From NCBI GenBank assembly GCA_002497075.1, contig DAML01000005.1, forward strand, positions 36,743 through 100,742: DNA of 64,000 bases. Direction: 5' to 3'. This DNA is from Methanomassiliicoccaceae archaeon UBA472 (lineage in GTDB: Archaea; Thermoplasmatota; Thermoplasmata; Methanomassiliicoccales; UBA472). Below, in pieces: positions 1-8,623 of the stretch. The notes under the pieces are model-generated. The model saw only the letters and a program-made list of their open reading frames with translations, made no database searches and was not told where the DNA came from. Positions within the stretch are counted from its first letter, which is position 1, and each line of letters opens with the position of its first letter. Position numbers and translations under genes: made by a program.

Positions 1-77
1 AGGGCGGCATGTTCAGGAGCAGGAACAACCTGCTCATGCACCTGAAGACCGAAGGCTACCTCAAGGGGGATAACTGA
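1..77 (+). CDS. rpl19e: 50S ribosomal protein L19e, C-terminal end (partial)
   Basis: Only the last 24 codons are inside the window (reading frame beginning at base 3). They end in GYLKGDN after a GGMFRSRNNLLMHL stretch, which I recognise as the conserved tail of archaeal/eukaryotic eL19, a large-subunit rRNA-binding protein. The stop codon TGA overlaps the ATG of the L18 gene by one base, so translation is probably coupled. The gene order L19e-L18-S5-L30-L15-SecY is the standard archaeal spc-type operon order, which supports the call. Confidence 0.85.
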   Translation, partial: GGMFRSRNNLLMHLKTEGYLKGDN

Positions 78-577
78 TGGCGCAAGGACCGAGATACAAA
101 GTGGCCTTCCGCCGCCGGCGCGAGGGACGCACTGACTATAGACAGAGGCAGAGGCTGCTGAGGGCCAGGGTCCCGCGTGCCGTCGTACGCGTTTCCCTGC
201 GCCATGTCAGCATACAAATCGTCGACTTTGATATCCAGGGCGACCAGGTATTGGTCACCGCCCACTCCCGCGAACTGCTGGACATGGGATGGAACAAGGC
301 TACCGGGAACGTTCCCGCCGCGTACCTCACCGGGTACCTGGCCGGGAAGAAGGCCGTGGCCAAGGGAGTCAGCGAGGCTGTGCTCGACATAGGCCTTAAG
401 GTGCCCGCCAAGGGCGCCACGGTGTTCGCCGCCCTGAAGGGCATGGTGGACGCTGGAATGAAAATACCCCACGGCAAGGACGTGCTGCCGAGCAAGGAAC
501 GCCTGGCCGGAAAGCACATCGGCGACGACGTGGAGAAAATGGTAAAGGATATCAAGACCCGCATGGAGGCGAACTGA
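77..577 (+). CDS. rpl18: 50S ribosomal protein L18 (uL18)
   Basis: This 166-residue protein is a uL18 family member, which binds 5S rRNA in the central protuberance of the large subunit. The N-terminus is strongly basic (FRRRREGRTDYRQR), as expected for archaeal L18/eukaryotic L5-like proteins, and the AAYLTGYLAGKKA segment is the conserved core. The ATG overlaps the TGA of L19e, and the next gene (S5) begins one base after the stop. There is nothing unusual in length or composition. Confidence 0.95.
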   Translation: MAQGPRYKVAFRRRREGRTDYRQRQRLLRARVPRAVVRVSLRHVSIQIVDFDIQGDQVLVTAHSRELLDMGWNKATGNVPAAYLTGYLAGKKAVAKGVSEAVLDIGLKVPAKGATVFAALKGMVDAGMKIPHGKDVLPSKERLAGKHIGDDVEKMVKDIKTRMEAN

Positions 578-578
578 G

Positions 579-1256
579 ATGGATTGGGTACCGAAGACCA
601 GACTGGGAAAGATGGTGCTCAACGGTGAGATAACCACCATGAGCCAGGCACTGGCCACCAAGCTCCCCCTGCGCGAGGCGGAGATCGTGGACATACTGCT
701 CCCCGACCTGAAGGACGAGGTCATCGACGTGAACATCGTCCAGAGGATGACCGACTCCGGCAGGAGGGTCAAGTTCCGGATCACCTGCGTGGTCGGCAAC
801 GGCGACGGGTTCATCGGCATCGGCCGGGCCAAGGGTAAGGAGGTAGGACCTTCTATCCGCAAGGCCATCGACAACGCCAAGCTGAACATCATCGAGATAA
901 AGCGCGGATGCGGTTCCTGGGAATGCGGATGCGGCACGCCGCACTCGCTCCCGTTCACCGTGGTCGGCAAGTCCGGCTCGGTGGAGGTCTACCTGAAGCC
1001 CGCCCCCAGGGGCATATCCCTGGCGGTAGGCGACGTGGCCAAGAGCATATTGAAGCTGGCCGGTGTGAGCGACTCCTGGGGCTTTGCCAAGGGGCACACC
1101 AAGACCACCGTGAACTATGCCTACGCCACTTACTATGCGCTCAGGAACACCATCGAGATGCGTGTTTCCGAGGAGCAGGAGAAGAGGCAGCACATCATCA
1201 GCGGACCGGTGCAGCTGCACGTGGCCGAGGACGCCGCTCCCGGACAGGAGGAGTAA
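579..1256 (+). CDS. rps5: 30S ribosomal protein S5 (uS5)
   Basis: A 225-residue small-subunit protein of the uS5 family, located at the mRNA entry and decoding-fidelity region. It shows the S5 double-stranded-RNA-binding-like domain (VKFRITCVVGNGDGFIGIG, about residues 65-83) followed by the C-terminal domain with the archaeal SLPFTVVGKSGSVEV stretch (about 126-140). The start ATG lies one base after the L18 stop, consistent with operon expression. Length is normal for archaeal S5. Confidence 0.95.
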   Translation: MDWVPKTRLGKMVLNGEITTMSQALATKLPLREAEIVDILLPDLKDEVIDVNIVQRMTDSGRRVKFRITCVVGNGDGFIGIGRAKGKEVGPSIRKAIDNAKLNIIEIKRGCGSWECGCGTPHSLPFTVVGKSGSVEVYLKPAPRGISLAVGDVAKSILKLAGVSDSWGFAKGHTKTTVNYAYATYYALRNTIEMRVSEEQEKRQHIISGPVQLHVAEDAAPGQEE

Positions 1257-1258
1257 AC

Positions 1259-1723
1259 ATGGCATACGCAGCGATACGTGTACGCGGACACTCAGGTGTG
1301 CGCCACGAAGTTGAGGATACCATGCGCATGCTTCGCCTGACCAGGGCGAACCACTGCGTGATCCTTCCGGAGACGCCTGAGATAAAGGGCATGCTGATGA
1401 AGGCCAAGGACTACATCACCTGGGGCGAGGTTTCCGAAGAGACCTTGGCCCGTATGATCAAGTTCCGCGGCCGGCTGATGGGCGACAAGCCCATCGACGA
1501 TGATGTGGTCAAGGACAACACCCCCTTCGGTTCGATCATGGCCCTCGCCAAGGGAATATCCAAAGGCGAGACCAAGTACTCGGACATGAAGGACGTGAAG
1601 CCGCTCTTCCGCCTGAGCCCCCCCAAGAAGGGATACGAGGGCGTAAAGCGCGGATTCGGGGCCGGGGGCGCCCTGGGCTATCGGGGAGAGGAGATAAACG
1701 ACCTCATCTCCAGGATGATCTGA
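1259..1723 (+). CDS. rpl30: 50S ribosomal protein L30 (uL30)
   Basis: A 154-residue archaeal-type uL30 protein, longer than bacterial L30 and similar to eukaryotic L7. It begins MAYAAIRVRGHSGV and ends with the conserved glycine-rich tail KRGFGAGGALGYRGEEIN. I chose the ATG two bases after the S5 stop because a longer open frame beginning upstream would overlap rps5 out of frame, and the ribosomal protein begins here. It is part of the translation operon. Confidence 0.93.
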   Translation: MAYAAIRVRGHSGVRHEVEDTMRMLRLTRANHCVILPETPEIKGMLMKAKDYITWGEVSEETLARMIKFRGRLMGDKPIDDDVVKDNTPFGSIMALAKGISKGETKYSDMKDVKPLFRLSPPKKGYEGVKRGFGAGGALGYRGEEINDLISRMI

Positions 1724-1734
1724 AGGTGAAATGA

Positions 1735-2163
1735 ATGGTTAGCAGAACCGAGAAGTTCAGAGGCTCCAGGACCCACGGCCGCGGCAAGAAGGCCGGACGT
1801 GGCGCCGGAAAGCGCGGCGGAAAGGGCAACGCCGGCTTGCACAAGCACAAGGTCCAGTACATGCTGAAATACATGCCCGACCACTTTGGCCGGCACGGAT
1901 TCAAGCGGCCCCAGAAGATGGTATCCGCCAAGATCACCATGAACGTGGGAGATCTAGAGCAGATACTAGCGGTAATGAAGACCCAGGGAACCGCGGTCGA
2001 GAAGGACGGTAAGATCACCGTCGACCTCACCGCCTTGGGCATCGACAAGCTGCTGGGGAACGGCCAAGTGAGCACACCCTTCGAGGTCTTAGTCTCCGAG
2101 ACTACCGTCTTGGCCAAGGCTAAGGTTGAAGAAGCAGGTGGGCATATCGTGGTGCCAGAGTAA
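1735..2163 (+). CDS. rpl15: 50S ribosomal protein L15 (uL15)
   Basis: A 142-residue uL15 protein, a late-assembling large-subunit component. The basic glycine-rich N-terminus (HGRGKKAGRGAGKRGGKG) is diagnostic. A Shine-Dalgarno-like AAGGTGA at 1724-1730 lies just upstream of the ATG. It sits between L30 and SecY as in most archaeal genomes. Confidence 0.94.
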   Translation: MVSRTEKFRGSRTHGRGKKAGRGAGKRGGKGNAGLHKHKVQYMLKYMPDHFGRHGFKRPQKMVSAKITMNVGDLEQILAVMKTQGTAVEKDGKITVDLTALGIDKLLGNGQVSTPFEVLVSETTVLAKAKVEEAGGHIVVPE

Positions 2164-2173
2164 GTATCGCGTG

Positions 2174-3760
2174 ATGCCAATGGCCGATGACCAGAAGAGC
2201 AAGCTGTACAAGCTGAAACCCATTACCGACCGCCTCCCGGCGGTCTCCAAACCCGAGGGGCACGTCCATTTCCGGACCAAGATGCTGTGGGTCGTAGTGA
2301 TACTGGTTTTCTACTTTATCATGACCAACATCTTCCTGTACGGGCTGGACGGCGAAAAAACGGTCGACCTCTTCGCCCAGTACCGTGCCATCCTGGCCGG
2401 TGCGCAGGGTTCTCTTATGCATCTGGGCATCGGCCCGATAGTCACCGCCTCCATCATCATGCAGCTGTTCGTTGGGGCGAAAATAATCAAGCTGGACCTC
2501 ACGAACAAGGATGACAAGGCGGTCTATCAGAGCAGCCAGAAGTTCCTGGTATTAGTGATGATATTGGTGGAGGCGGTTCCCCAGGTTTTCGGGTACCTGG
2601 TGCCGTCCGAAGCCTTCATAGGCGGCCTCGATGGCACGTTCGGCGACTCCGGGTTCCTGCGGGGAGAGAACATCGCCAGGCTGATCATAGTCGTTCAGCT
2701 CTGCGTGGGTTCGTACCTGGTGTTCCTTATGGACGAGGTAGTGTCCAAATGGGGCATCGGGAGCGGAATATCGCTGTTCATCGCCGCAGGTGTCGCGGAA
2801 GCGCTGTTCACTGGAACGCTGAACGCTGAAGGATTGGATCGCAGCATTCCATTGAGCAACAGCAACCTGCCGGTCGGAACGATTCCGAAGACCATCTACA
2901 TACTGACGCACCAATCAGCGTCAGACCTGGTGGGCGGAGGCTATGAACAGATATTGATCGCGAATCCAAATCCGCTCATAGCGCTGATAGGGACGATAAT
3001 CATATTCCTGTTCGTGGCCTACGTCGAATCGGCCCGCATAGAACTGCCGTTGGCGCACGGAACGGCGAGAGGAGCGCGCGGAAGATACCCGATCAAACTG
3101 ATCTACGCCTCCAACATCCCGGTCATCCTGATGGCCGCGCTGCTCGCCAACATAAGCATGTTCACCATGCTGTTCTATACGAACGACGCGCTGAGCGGGA
3201 TACCGCTGTTGGGTGGAAATCCGTTATTGGGCGTCTATCCGGCCGGGGAGAACTATCCCACGTCCGGTCTGGCCTGGTATCTTTCCACACCGAACGGTGT
3301 GGGGGATTGGCTATTGCCGCTCCTCAACCCGGAGACCTATGGGAGCATGGTGCATGGGCACAGCAGCCTGCAGGTCATGGCCCACGTACTGATATACGTG
3401 GGAATAATGGTAGGCGGTTCGATCCTGTTCGCCAAGTTCTGGATCATGACCACCAACATGGGGCCGGAAGCGGTGGCCAGGCAGATCGAGTCCTCCGGAC
3501 TGCAGATCCCTGGATTCCGTAGGGACCCCAGGGTGCTCAAGCGCGTGCTGGAGAGATACATCCCCATCGTCACCGTCATATCCGGTGCCTTGGTGGGTGG
3601 ACTTGCGGCAGGAGCTGACCTTATCGGAACGGTAGGTAACGCCAGCGGGACCGGTGTGCTGCTGGCCGTGGGCATCATGATCCAGTTCTACGAAGCGCTT
3701 GGACGCGAACAAATGATGGAGATGCACCCCGTGCTGAGGGGATTCTTCGGCGGGGAGTGA
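2174..3760 (+). CDS. secY: Preprotein translocase subunit SecY (Sec61 alpha)
   Basis: The central pore-forming subunit of the Sec translocon in the cytoplasmic membrane; it passes unfolded secretory proteins and inserts membrane proteins. The 528-residue protein has about ten hydrophobic helices and the conserved plug/helix-2 region (GIGPIVTASIIMQLFVG) and loops such as RLIIVVQLCVGSYLVFLMDE. The first ATG after the L15 stop (2174) gives MPMADD; a second ATG at 2180 and one overlapping L15 at 2126 are in the same frame, so the exact start is uncertain. It is followed directly by another membrane-insertion gene (DUF106). Confidence 0.93.
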   Translation: MPMADDQKSKLYKLKPITDRLPAVSKPEGHVHFRTKMLWVVVILVFYFIMTNIFLYGLDGEKTVDLFAQYRAILAGAQGSLMHLGIGPIVTASIIMQLFVGAKIIKLDLTNKDDKAVYQSSQKFLVLVMILVEAVPQVFGYLVPSEAFIGGLDGTFGDSGFLRGENIARLIIVVQLCVGSYLVFLMDEVVSKWGIGSGISLFIAAGVAEALFTGTLNAEGLDRSIPLSNSNLPVGTIPKTIYILTHQSASDLVGGGYEQILIANPNPLIALIGTIIIFLFVAYVESARIELPLAHGTARGARGRYPIKLIYASNIPVILMAALLANISMFTMLFYTNDALSGIPLLGGNPLLGVYPAGENYPTSGLAWYLSTPNGVGDWLLPLLNPETYGSMVHGHSSLQVMAHVLIYVGIMVGGSILFAKFWIMTTNMGPEAVARQIESSGLQIPGFRRDPRVLKRVLERYIPIVTVISGALVGGLAAGADLIGTVGNASGTGVLLAVGIMIQFYEALGREQMMEMHPVLRGFFGGE

Positions 3761-3766
3761 TGAGAC

Positions 3767-4420
3767 ATGGCTGACACTAAGGCTGCCGACCCCAAGGCGA
3801 CGACCAGCAGGATGCTGCTGATCTTCGTCTTCATCATGGCCATCTTCGTGATGTTCGACAACAATCTTAGGACCGCCCTTGGAAAGATCGTGGGATACGG
3901 CCTGGAGCCCCTCTGGGGCTTCGACGGCTCGTTCCCGGTCGTATCTCTTTTCATAACCGGCGCGTTCATGACCACCCTGAGCATCGTGGTCCGGCACTTC
4001 TTCACCGACTACGTGAAGCAGACCAAGAGCCAGAAGATCATGAGCGCCTTCAACAAAGAGTTGAGGGATGCCCGCAAGGATAACAACACCTACAAGCTCA
4101 AGAAGATGCTCGAGCTGCAGCCGAAGATGATGGAGGAGTCGATGAAGCAGACCACCACCCAGATGAAGCTGATGCCGGTGACCATGCTCATCATCATCCC
4201 CATCTTCGCCTGGTTAGCAGTCTTCGTCGGCAACTTGGAGAGCGCGGTCATAACCGTCCCGTGGTCTAACTTCGCCGATCTGAACGAGTCGTACGTGCTC
4301 CCGGCCTGGGTGTTGCTATACTCGCTGATCAGCGTCCCGTTCGGGCAATTGCTTTCAAGAGGTCTGAGGTATTATTCCTTCAAGAAGCGGTTGAACGAAC
4401 TGAAGGCTGCAGGGCAATGA
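3767..4420 (+). CDS. DUF106 / Oxa1-superfamily membrane insertase (EMC3/TMCO1-like)
   Basis: A 217-residue membrane protein with an N-terminal helix (about residues 15-35), a second helix near 60-80, a basic cytosolic coiled coil (KSQKIMSAFNKELRDARKDN, about 86-105) and further helices at about 140-160 and 180-200. This pattern matches archaeal DUF106 proteins, remote relatives of YidC/Oxa1/Get1/EMC3 that help insert membrane proteins. Its place right behind secY supports a role at the translocon. Its last codon overlaps the ATG of cmk (ATGA). Confidence 0.85.
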   Translation: MADTKAADPKATTSRMLLIFVFIMAIFVMFDNNLRTALGKIVGYGLEPLWGFDGSFPVVSLFITGAFMTTLSIVVRHFFTDYVKQTKSQKIMSAFNKELRDARKDNNTYKLKKMLELQPKMMEESMKQTTTQMKLMPVTMLIIIPIFAWLAVFVGNLESAVITVPWSNFADLNESYVLPAWVLLYSLISVPFGQLLSRGLRYYSFKKRLNELKAAGQ

Positions 4421-4947
4421 GGATCACCATCAGCGGCATGATCGGCAGCGGTAAGACCACGGTCTGCCGCATGCTCGGCGATATCCTGGGATACCGGACG
4501 GTCATATCTGGCCACGTGTTCCGGGAGATGGCCAAGGAGCTGAACATGTCCCTGGAGGAGTTCGGGGATCTGGCGGAAACGGACCCCAAGTACGACCGGC
4601 TGATCGATGAACGATTGCTGGACGTGGCCAAGAACGAGGACAATGTCATCCTCGAGGGGCGCCTGGCCGGGCAGATGCTCCGCCGCAATTGCATCCCGGC
4701 CTTCTGCATATTTTTAGACGCACCTTTGGAAGTGCGCGTGGAGCGCGTCTCCGGTCGTGAAGGCGTCGATATGCAGGCGGCCATGGAAGAGATGCGAGCG
4801 CGGGAAGCGAGCGAAGTGCTAAGGTACCGCAAGTTCTATGGAATCGATGTGACAGACCGTTCCATCTATGACCTGGTCATTGATACCGGCTGCATGACGC
4901 CGGAGCAGGTGGTCGAGTCGATCGTTTCCAGGGTAAGGGGCGATTGA
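4417..4947 (+). CDS. cmk: Cytidylate kinase, archaeal type
   Basis: A 176-residue P-loop nucleotide kinase that phosphorylates CMP/dCMP. Walker A is near the N-terminus (ISGMIGSGKTT, residues 4-14), followed by RYRTVISGHVFREMA and the lid region with LEGRLAG. The compact size and gene position between DUF106 and truB are typical of archaeal Cmk. The start overlaps the upstream stop by four bases. Confidence 0.9.
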   Translation: MRITISGMIGSGKTTVCRMLGDILGYRTVISGHVFREMAKELNMSLEEFGDLAETDPKYDRLIDERLLDVAKNEDNVILEGRLAGQMLRRNCIPAFCIFLDAPLEVRVERVSGREGVDMQAAMEEMRAREASEVLRYRKFYGIDVTDRSIYDLVIDTGCMTPEQVVESIVSRVRGD

Positions 4948-4948
4948 G

Positions 4949-5905
4949 ATGCTGGTCCGGGACAAGGACCCTAGAACGGTGGAAAGAGGGAAACGCCCTG
5001 AGGACCGCTCCATCCAGGAGCTCCTGGACGGCGGGGTCATAGTTCTAGATAAGGTTCAGGGACCGACCTCCCATCAGGTCACCGCCTGGGTAAGGGACAT
5101 CCTGGGCGTGGAGAAGATCGGGCACGGTGGAACGTTAGATCCGAACGTGAGCGGCGTTCTGCCGATAGCGTTGGGAAAAGCGATACGAATGACCGATCTC
5201 GTCCTCCGTTCCAACAAGCAGTACGTCTGCCACATGTACCTGCACCGGCCGGTGGCTGAAGAGAAAGTTCGTTCGGTCATCGAGACGTTCGTCGGTTCCA
5301 TTTATCAGACGCCACCGGTCCGCTCTGCCGTTAAGGTAGCAATGCGCATACGCAAGGTGCACTCCATCGACATCCTGGAGATATCCGGCCGGGACGTGCT
5401 GTTCAAGGTGGACTGCGACGCCGGGACGTACATCCGTACGTTATGCGTGGACATCGGGGATGCTCTGGGAGTCGGAGCTAACATGAAGGCGCTGCGCCGC
5501 ACCCGGTCCGGAGCAATGACCGAAGATGACGCCATCACCATGCAGGACCTCAAGGACGCCGTGGTGGAGTGGAAGAACGGCGACGAGAAGTGGCTGCGGA
5601 GCATCATAAGGCCGATGGAGGCGCTTTTAGAGCCTTTGCCCAAGGTCATCGTCAAGGACAATGCGGTAGACGCAGTATCGCACGGCGCGGACCTTAACGC
5701 GCCCGGCGTGGTGTCCTTGGACGAGAACGTAGAGAAAGGTGCGCCGGTCGCGCTCTTCACCGTGAAGGGCGAGGCGTTGGGTTTAGGAACGGCCAACATG
5801 TCCGCCCGGGATATGTACAAGGCTTACAAGGGAAAAGCGGTCAAGACCGTCCGGGTGTTCCTTCCTGAAGGTACGTATCCAAGAATGTGGGGCGCTCAGC
5901 AGTAG
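4949..5905 (+). CDS. truB: tRNA/rRNA pseudouridine synthase (archaeal TruB/Cbf5)
   Basis: A 318-residue pseudouridine synthase with the TruB catalytic motif GHGGTLDPNVSGVLPIALGKA (around residues 55-75, catalytic Asp in TLDP), the YVCHMYLHR strand, and a C-terminal PUA domain (about residues 230-305). Archaeal Cbf5 is the catalytic subunit of H/ACA ribonucleoproteins with Nop10, Gar1 and L7Ae, and also modifies tRNA U55. It begins one base after the cmk stop. Its 3' end converges with the minus-strand MBL nuclease, overlapping by 10 bp. Confidence 0.93.
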   Translation: MLVRDKDPRTVERGKRPEDRSIQELLDGGVIVLDKVQGPTSHQVTAWVRDILGVEKIGHGGTLDPNVSGVLPIALGKAIRMTDLVLRSNKQYVCHMYLHRPVAEEKVRSVIETFVGSIYQTPPVRSAVKVAMRIRKVHSIDILEISGRDVLFKVDCDAGTYIRTLCVDIGDALGVGANMKALRRTRSGAMTEDDAITMQDLKDAVVEWKNGDEKWLRSIIRPMEALLEPLPKVIVKDNAVDAVSHGADLNAPGVVSLDENVEKGAPVALFTVKGEALGLGTANMSARDMYKAYKGKAVKTVRVFLPEGTYPRMWGAQQ

Positions 5906-6909
5906 CTGCCCAGATTGGTCTGACCTTTCTTTTCCTTCTTCAACGGTATCGCGGTTATTCCCAGCCGCTTCTGGATCTCATGCGCCAGCATGTCCTCGGA
6001 ACCGTGGTTGGTGTAGACCAGGGACGGCGAACATTTCTCAATGAAGTCAATTATCTCATAGAAGTCGGCGTGATCTGAGTAGGCGAAACCCTGGTCCATC
6101 CCCCAGCTCATCTTACCCATGGATCGGCCTCTGGTGTCCAGGCACCAGCCGGAGACGTCGGCGGAACGCTTCTTCTTCAGCATGCTGAGACCGTTCTCCC
6201 CCCAGGCGCCCGGACTTATGACCAGTTGCGGCTCGCGGTCCTCCGGGTCGAACGGCAGATAATCGAACTTCAGGTCGTCCGATTCGATCATGCGTGTGGT
6301 GTCCAGCACGGAACCATGCAGGCGCGGCTGGAAGTCCCTGAGCATAGTGATGAGCTCCTGGGATTTTCCTAGAGGATAAGCGTGCAGGACGGCCGAGTAT
6401 CCCTGATTCAGAATGTCCTCCACCCAGTCATAGATAACCTTGATCATCTCCCGGCGGTCGGGGAACTTGTAACGAGGATTTCCGTATGTAGCCTCGACGA
6501 TAAGCACGTCGCATTTCCGCGGCCGGGCCCCTTCGATATCAAGGCGGTCCTGCGGGCAGAAGTCCCCGGTGTACAGGACCTTCTGGCCGGCGTCCAGCAG
6601 GAACATGTTCGAGCCGAGTATGTGCCCGGCCCCGCTGGCCTTGACCAGTGGGTCGTTCCCTAGTTCAACGCCCTCCAGGAACGTCTTGGACTTTTTGCTC
6701 TTCACCCGTCCGCGCATGCAGCGCAGGGTGATGTCCGAGCAATGAATAGGACCGCCGGCGAAGCTCGATGGCATATGGTCGGAATGGGCGTGGGAGATGC
6801 AGCATATGGCCTCCTCGGAAACCTTGCGTGGATCGAGGAAGAATCTGGTGTCGCCGCAGGCGACCTCGATGCCGTTGCCTAATTGAACGAAAGGCCCATC
6901 CCTTTCCAT
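5896..6909 (-). CDS. MBL-fold RNA-processing exonuclease-like protein
   Basis: A 337-residue metallo-beta-lactamase-fold protein of the archaeal mRNA 3'-end-processing/Artemis-like exonuclease group. The metal site HAHSDH (residues 39-44) is intact; later His residues appear in GAGHILGS and SDHADF, and TNHGS occurs near the C-terminus. I chose the ATG at 6909 (MERDGPFVQ): the open frame extends upstream but that part does not resemble the family. Substrate (RNA or DNA) cannot be decided from sequence. Confidence 0.8.
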   Translation of the reverse strand: MERDGPFVQLGNGIEVACGDTRFFLDPRKVSEEAICCISHAHSDHMPSSFAGGPIHCSDITLRCMRGRVKSKKSKTFLEGVELGNDPLVKASGAGHILGSNMFLLDAGQKVLYTGDFCPQDRLDIEGARPRKCDVLIVEATYGNPRYKFPDRREMIKVIYDWVEDILNQGYSAVLHAYPLGKSQELITMLRDFQPRLHGSVLDTTRMIESDDLKFDYLPFDPEDREPQLVISPGAWGENGLSMLKKKRSADVSGWCLDTRGRSMGKMSWGMDQGFAYSDHADFYEIIDFIEKCSPSLVYTNHGSEDMLAHEIQKRLGITAIPLKKEKKGQTNLGSYC

Positions 6910-6998
6910 TGTGCGTGGAATGCAGCCTCGGCTATTTACTCGTAACGAAGCGGACTTCGAAAGTGCCATCAGGTTCGTCCGACCTTACGTTCCGGCCG

Positions 6999-7109
6999 TC
7001 AATAAACGAGCATGATCACGACCAGTACGGTCAAGATCACCAACCCTATGCCCAGGACGTACCCGAACATCTTCTTGCGCCGGACCTGGCGTTCGTACGG
7101 ATATGACAT
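6999..7109 (-). CDS. Small single-helix membrane peptide (36 aa)
   Basis: A short frame between the MBL nuclease and the accessory island encodes MSYPYERQVRRKKMFGYV followed by a hydrophobic helix ending MLVY. A basic RRKK cluster precedes one transmembrane segment (about residues 15-36), giving a predicted N-in topology. I do not recognise a family. Support comes only from the clean signal-anchor pattern, ATG start and codon use, so expression is unproven. Confidence 0.45.
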   Translation of the reverse strand: MSYPYERQVRRKKMFGYVLGIGLVILTVLVVIMLVY

Positions 7110-7153
7110 CGTTTCCCTCGTGGATATTTATTGAATTGACGTAGATATACATG

Positions 7154-7981
7154 TTACCTCGAAATTACAACATTGTTGCCGATGCGACCGTCGGTGGAAT
7201 TGTGTGTCAGCATGTAGAGGACGTTTTCTACCTCGGTGACGGACACGTCATGCGAGATGACCGCGATTATGTGACCGGATACCGTTGCTTTCAAGGGATC
7301 GGTGCTGTAGAACGATGCGTCGTTCAACGGAGAACTGCCGATGTTCTGCAGGTTGTACAGAGTGTCGTTCAACTGGCACTGCAGGGCGATAGCGCGCGGA
7401 AGGATGATGGCGTTCATCCCGGACTGGAAGTGAACGCTTGTTCCGGTAACGTTCAGGACAACCAGGTACACCTGGTCGTCGGCGCTGTAGCGGTATATGC
7501 CGGTCGAGACGGTATCGAGACCGTAATCGCCTTCGTCACCAGTGCCGTTGATGACGATGACCCTGGACTTTTCGGCGACGGCGCGCTCCATCTTCATCTT
7601 GAGATACGCGTCGTAGCTGCCACCGCTATCGGTGCCGGTGCCGATGAACGGAGTGGAGGATATCGTCCAGTAGGCGTTGTACTTATTCGAGTCGTCCTGA
7701 TCGATGTCCAGCTGCGCGTCATCGCCGAGCCAGCCGGTGTTCTCGGCCACCGCCTCGAACTCCACGTTGACGTACGTCGCCGTTTCCGGAATATCCACGT
7801 CGTAGATCCAGTTCAGCGTGTACAGCACGTTCTTCGTGGCGCTTACGCGCTTCGTCGCGAACTCCTGTCCCTGGTCCTGATAGTTGATGACGAAGAACAC
7901 TTCGACCTCCTCTTGTATGCTGATGGAGCTCAACGTTTCGTATTCAAGTAATAGATGATTATTATGAATAACACCCGTGTA
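7154..7981 (-). pseudogene. Truncated duplicate of the large surface protein's C-terminal ectodomain
   Basis: The frame encodes about 260 residues nearly identical to an internal segment of the large surface protein at 8620-11700 (FFVINYQ through NSTGGRIGNN). It has no credible start: the first candidate is a TTG at 7933, and homology continues upstream of it (LLLEYETLSSI matches ITLMEYKTLDTI) until the in-frame TGA that ends the neighbouring 213-residue gene. It lacks signal peptide, calcium-binding repeats and membrane tail. I read it as a duplicated gene remnant rather than a functional gene, though a recombination donor cassette is possible. Confidence 0.6.
7157..7945 (-). repeat. Segmental repeat copy 1 (copy 2 at about 9697-10485)
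   Basis: About 790 bp are shared with the same strand at roughly 9697-10485. By eye the two copies differ mainly at synonymous sites and by a few conservative residue changes, with no large gaps. Boundaries are approximate: similarity fades near 7945/10485 upstream and at the stop codon of copy 1 downstream. Confidence 0.75.
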
Positions 7982-8623
7982 TCACCTATACGCGTCGAAC
8001 ATGACTGCTTGGATTTCCAATCGGTGGTTGGAGTTGCGTTCATAGATCTCACCGACACCTTCCCCTTTATCTATAATCGGGATTCCCCATTGCTCGCGGA
8101 AGAAACGAATCATCATGTCGATCTGAGGGGGATATTTTAATCCTGTTTTATATATTGTGTTATTATTTAAATATATAATGAGCCCACCAGGAGCGTTTTT
8201 CCAAGTAATATAATTGGAAAAAGTCAAATCTTGAGTCATGGTCCCTCTAATAACGAATATCTTTTCGATGTCTTTCCTGAGTAATTCTTTTTTAACTCCA
8301 TGCAGGATATCGGCGGTGTTCCTATAGACCTTGATTCTATTTGAAAAGATGATTATGGAAGTGGCCGCTTTTATATCGGAGGTAGTTACGAATTCTGCAT
8401 AAAATATTAGTATGGCCGCCCCTAATGCGAGAACTACTAATCCGATATAAGGTATATTATAACTCCCAATAAATATTTCTTCAATTATTAGATATATGCA
8501 CGATGTGTAAAAAACCCTTAAGAGCCACAGCAATAAAACATATGTCATTCGATGGCTGTATGTGGTCGACATCAATTTCTTTGGGATTCGTTCAATAAAT
8601 ATGATATCCTTATCCCGAATCAA
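7982..8623 (-). CDS. AT-rich membrane protein with two N-terminal helices, unknown function
   Basis: A 213-residue protein of unknown family. Two hydrophobic helices lie at about residues 28-48 and 56-80 and are followed by a soluble mixed alpha/beta region (IIIFSNRIKVYRNTADI) that resembles membrane-associated PH-like domains; this is a weak resemblance. The apparent start is TTG overlapping the stop of the upstream surface protein (TTGA), with an internal ATG at 8572 as alternative. Base composition and codon use are clearly more AT-rich than the rest of the window, suggesting foreign origin together with the C-terminal part of the upstream gene. Confidence 0.55.
   Translation of the reverse strand: MIRDKDIIFIERIPKKLMSTTYSHRMTYVLLLWLLRVFYTSCIYLIIEEIFIGSYNIPYIGLVVLALGAAILIFYAEFVTTSDIKAATSIIIFSNRIKVYRNTADILHGVKKELLRKDIEKIFVIRGTMTQDLTFSNYITWKNAPGGLIIYLNNNTIYKTGLKYPPQIDMMIRFFREQWGIPIIDKGEGVGEIYERNSNHRLEIQAVMFDAYR

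Noticed and set aside
56..970. Long minus-strand open frame across ribosomal protein genes
   Set aside because: It is an antisense shadow of GC-rich codons in rpl18 and rps5; composition and lack of motifs show it is not a gene.
7151..7951. Plus-strand frame of 266 codons opposite the duplicated fragment
   Set aside because: A similar antisense frame exists opposite copy 2, which is explained by the repeat and codon bias rather than coding.
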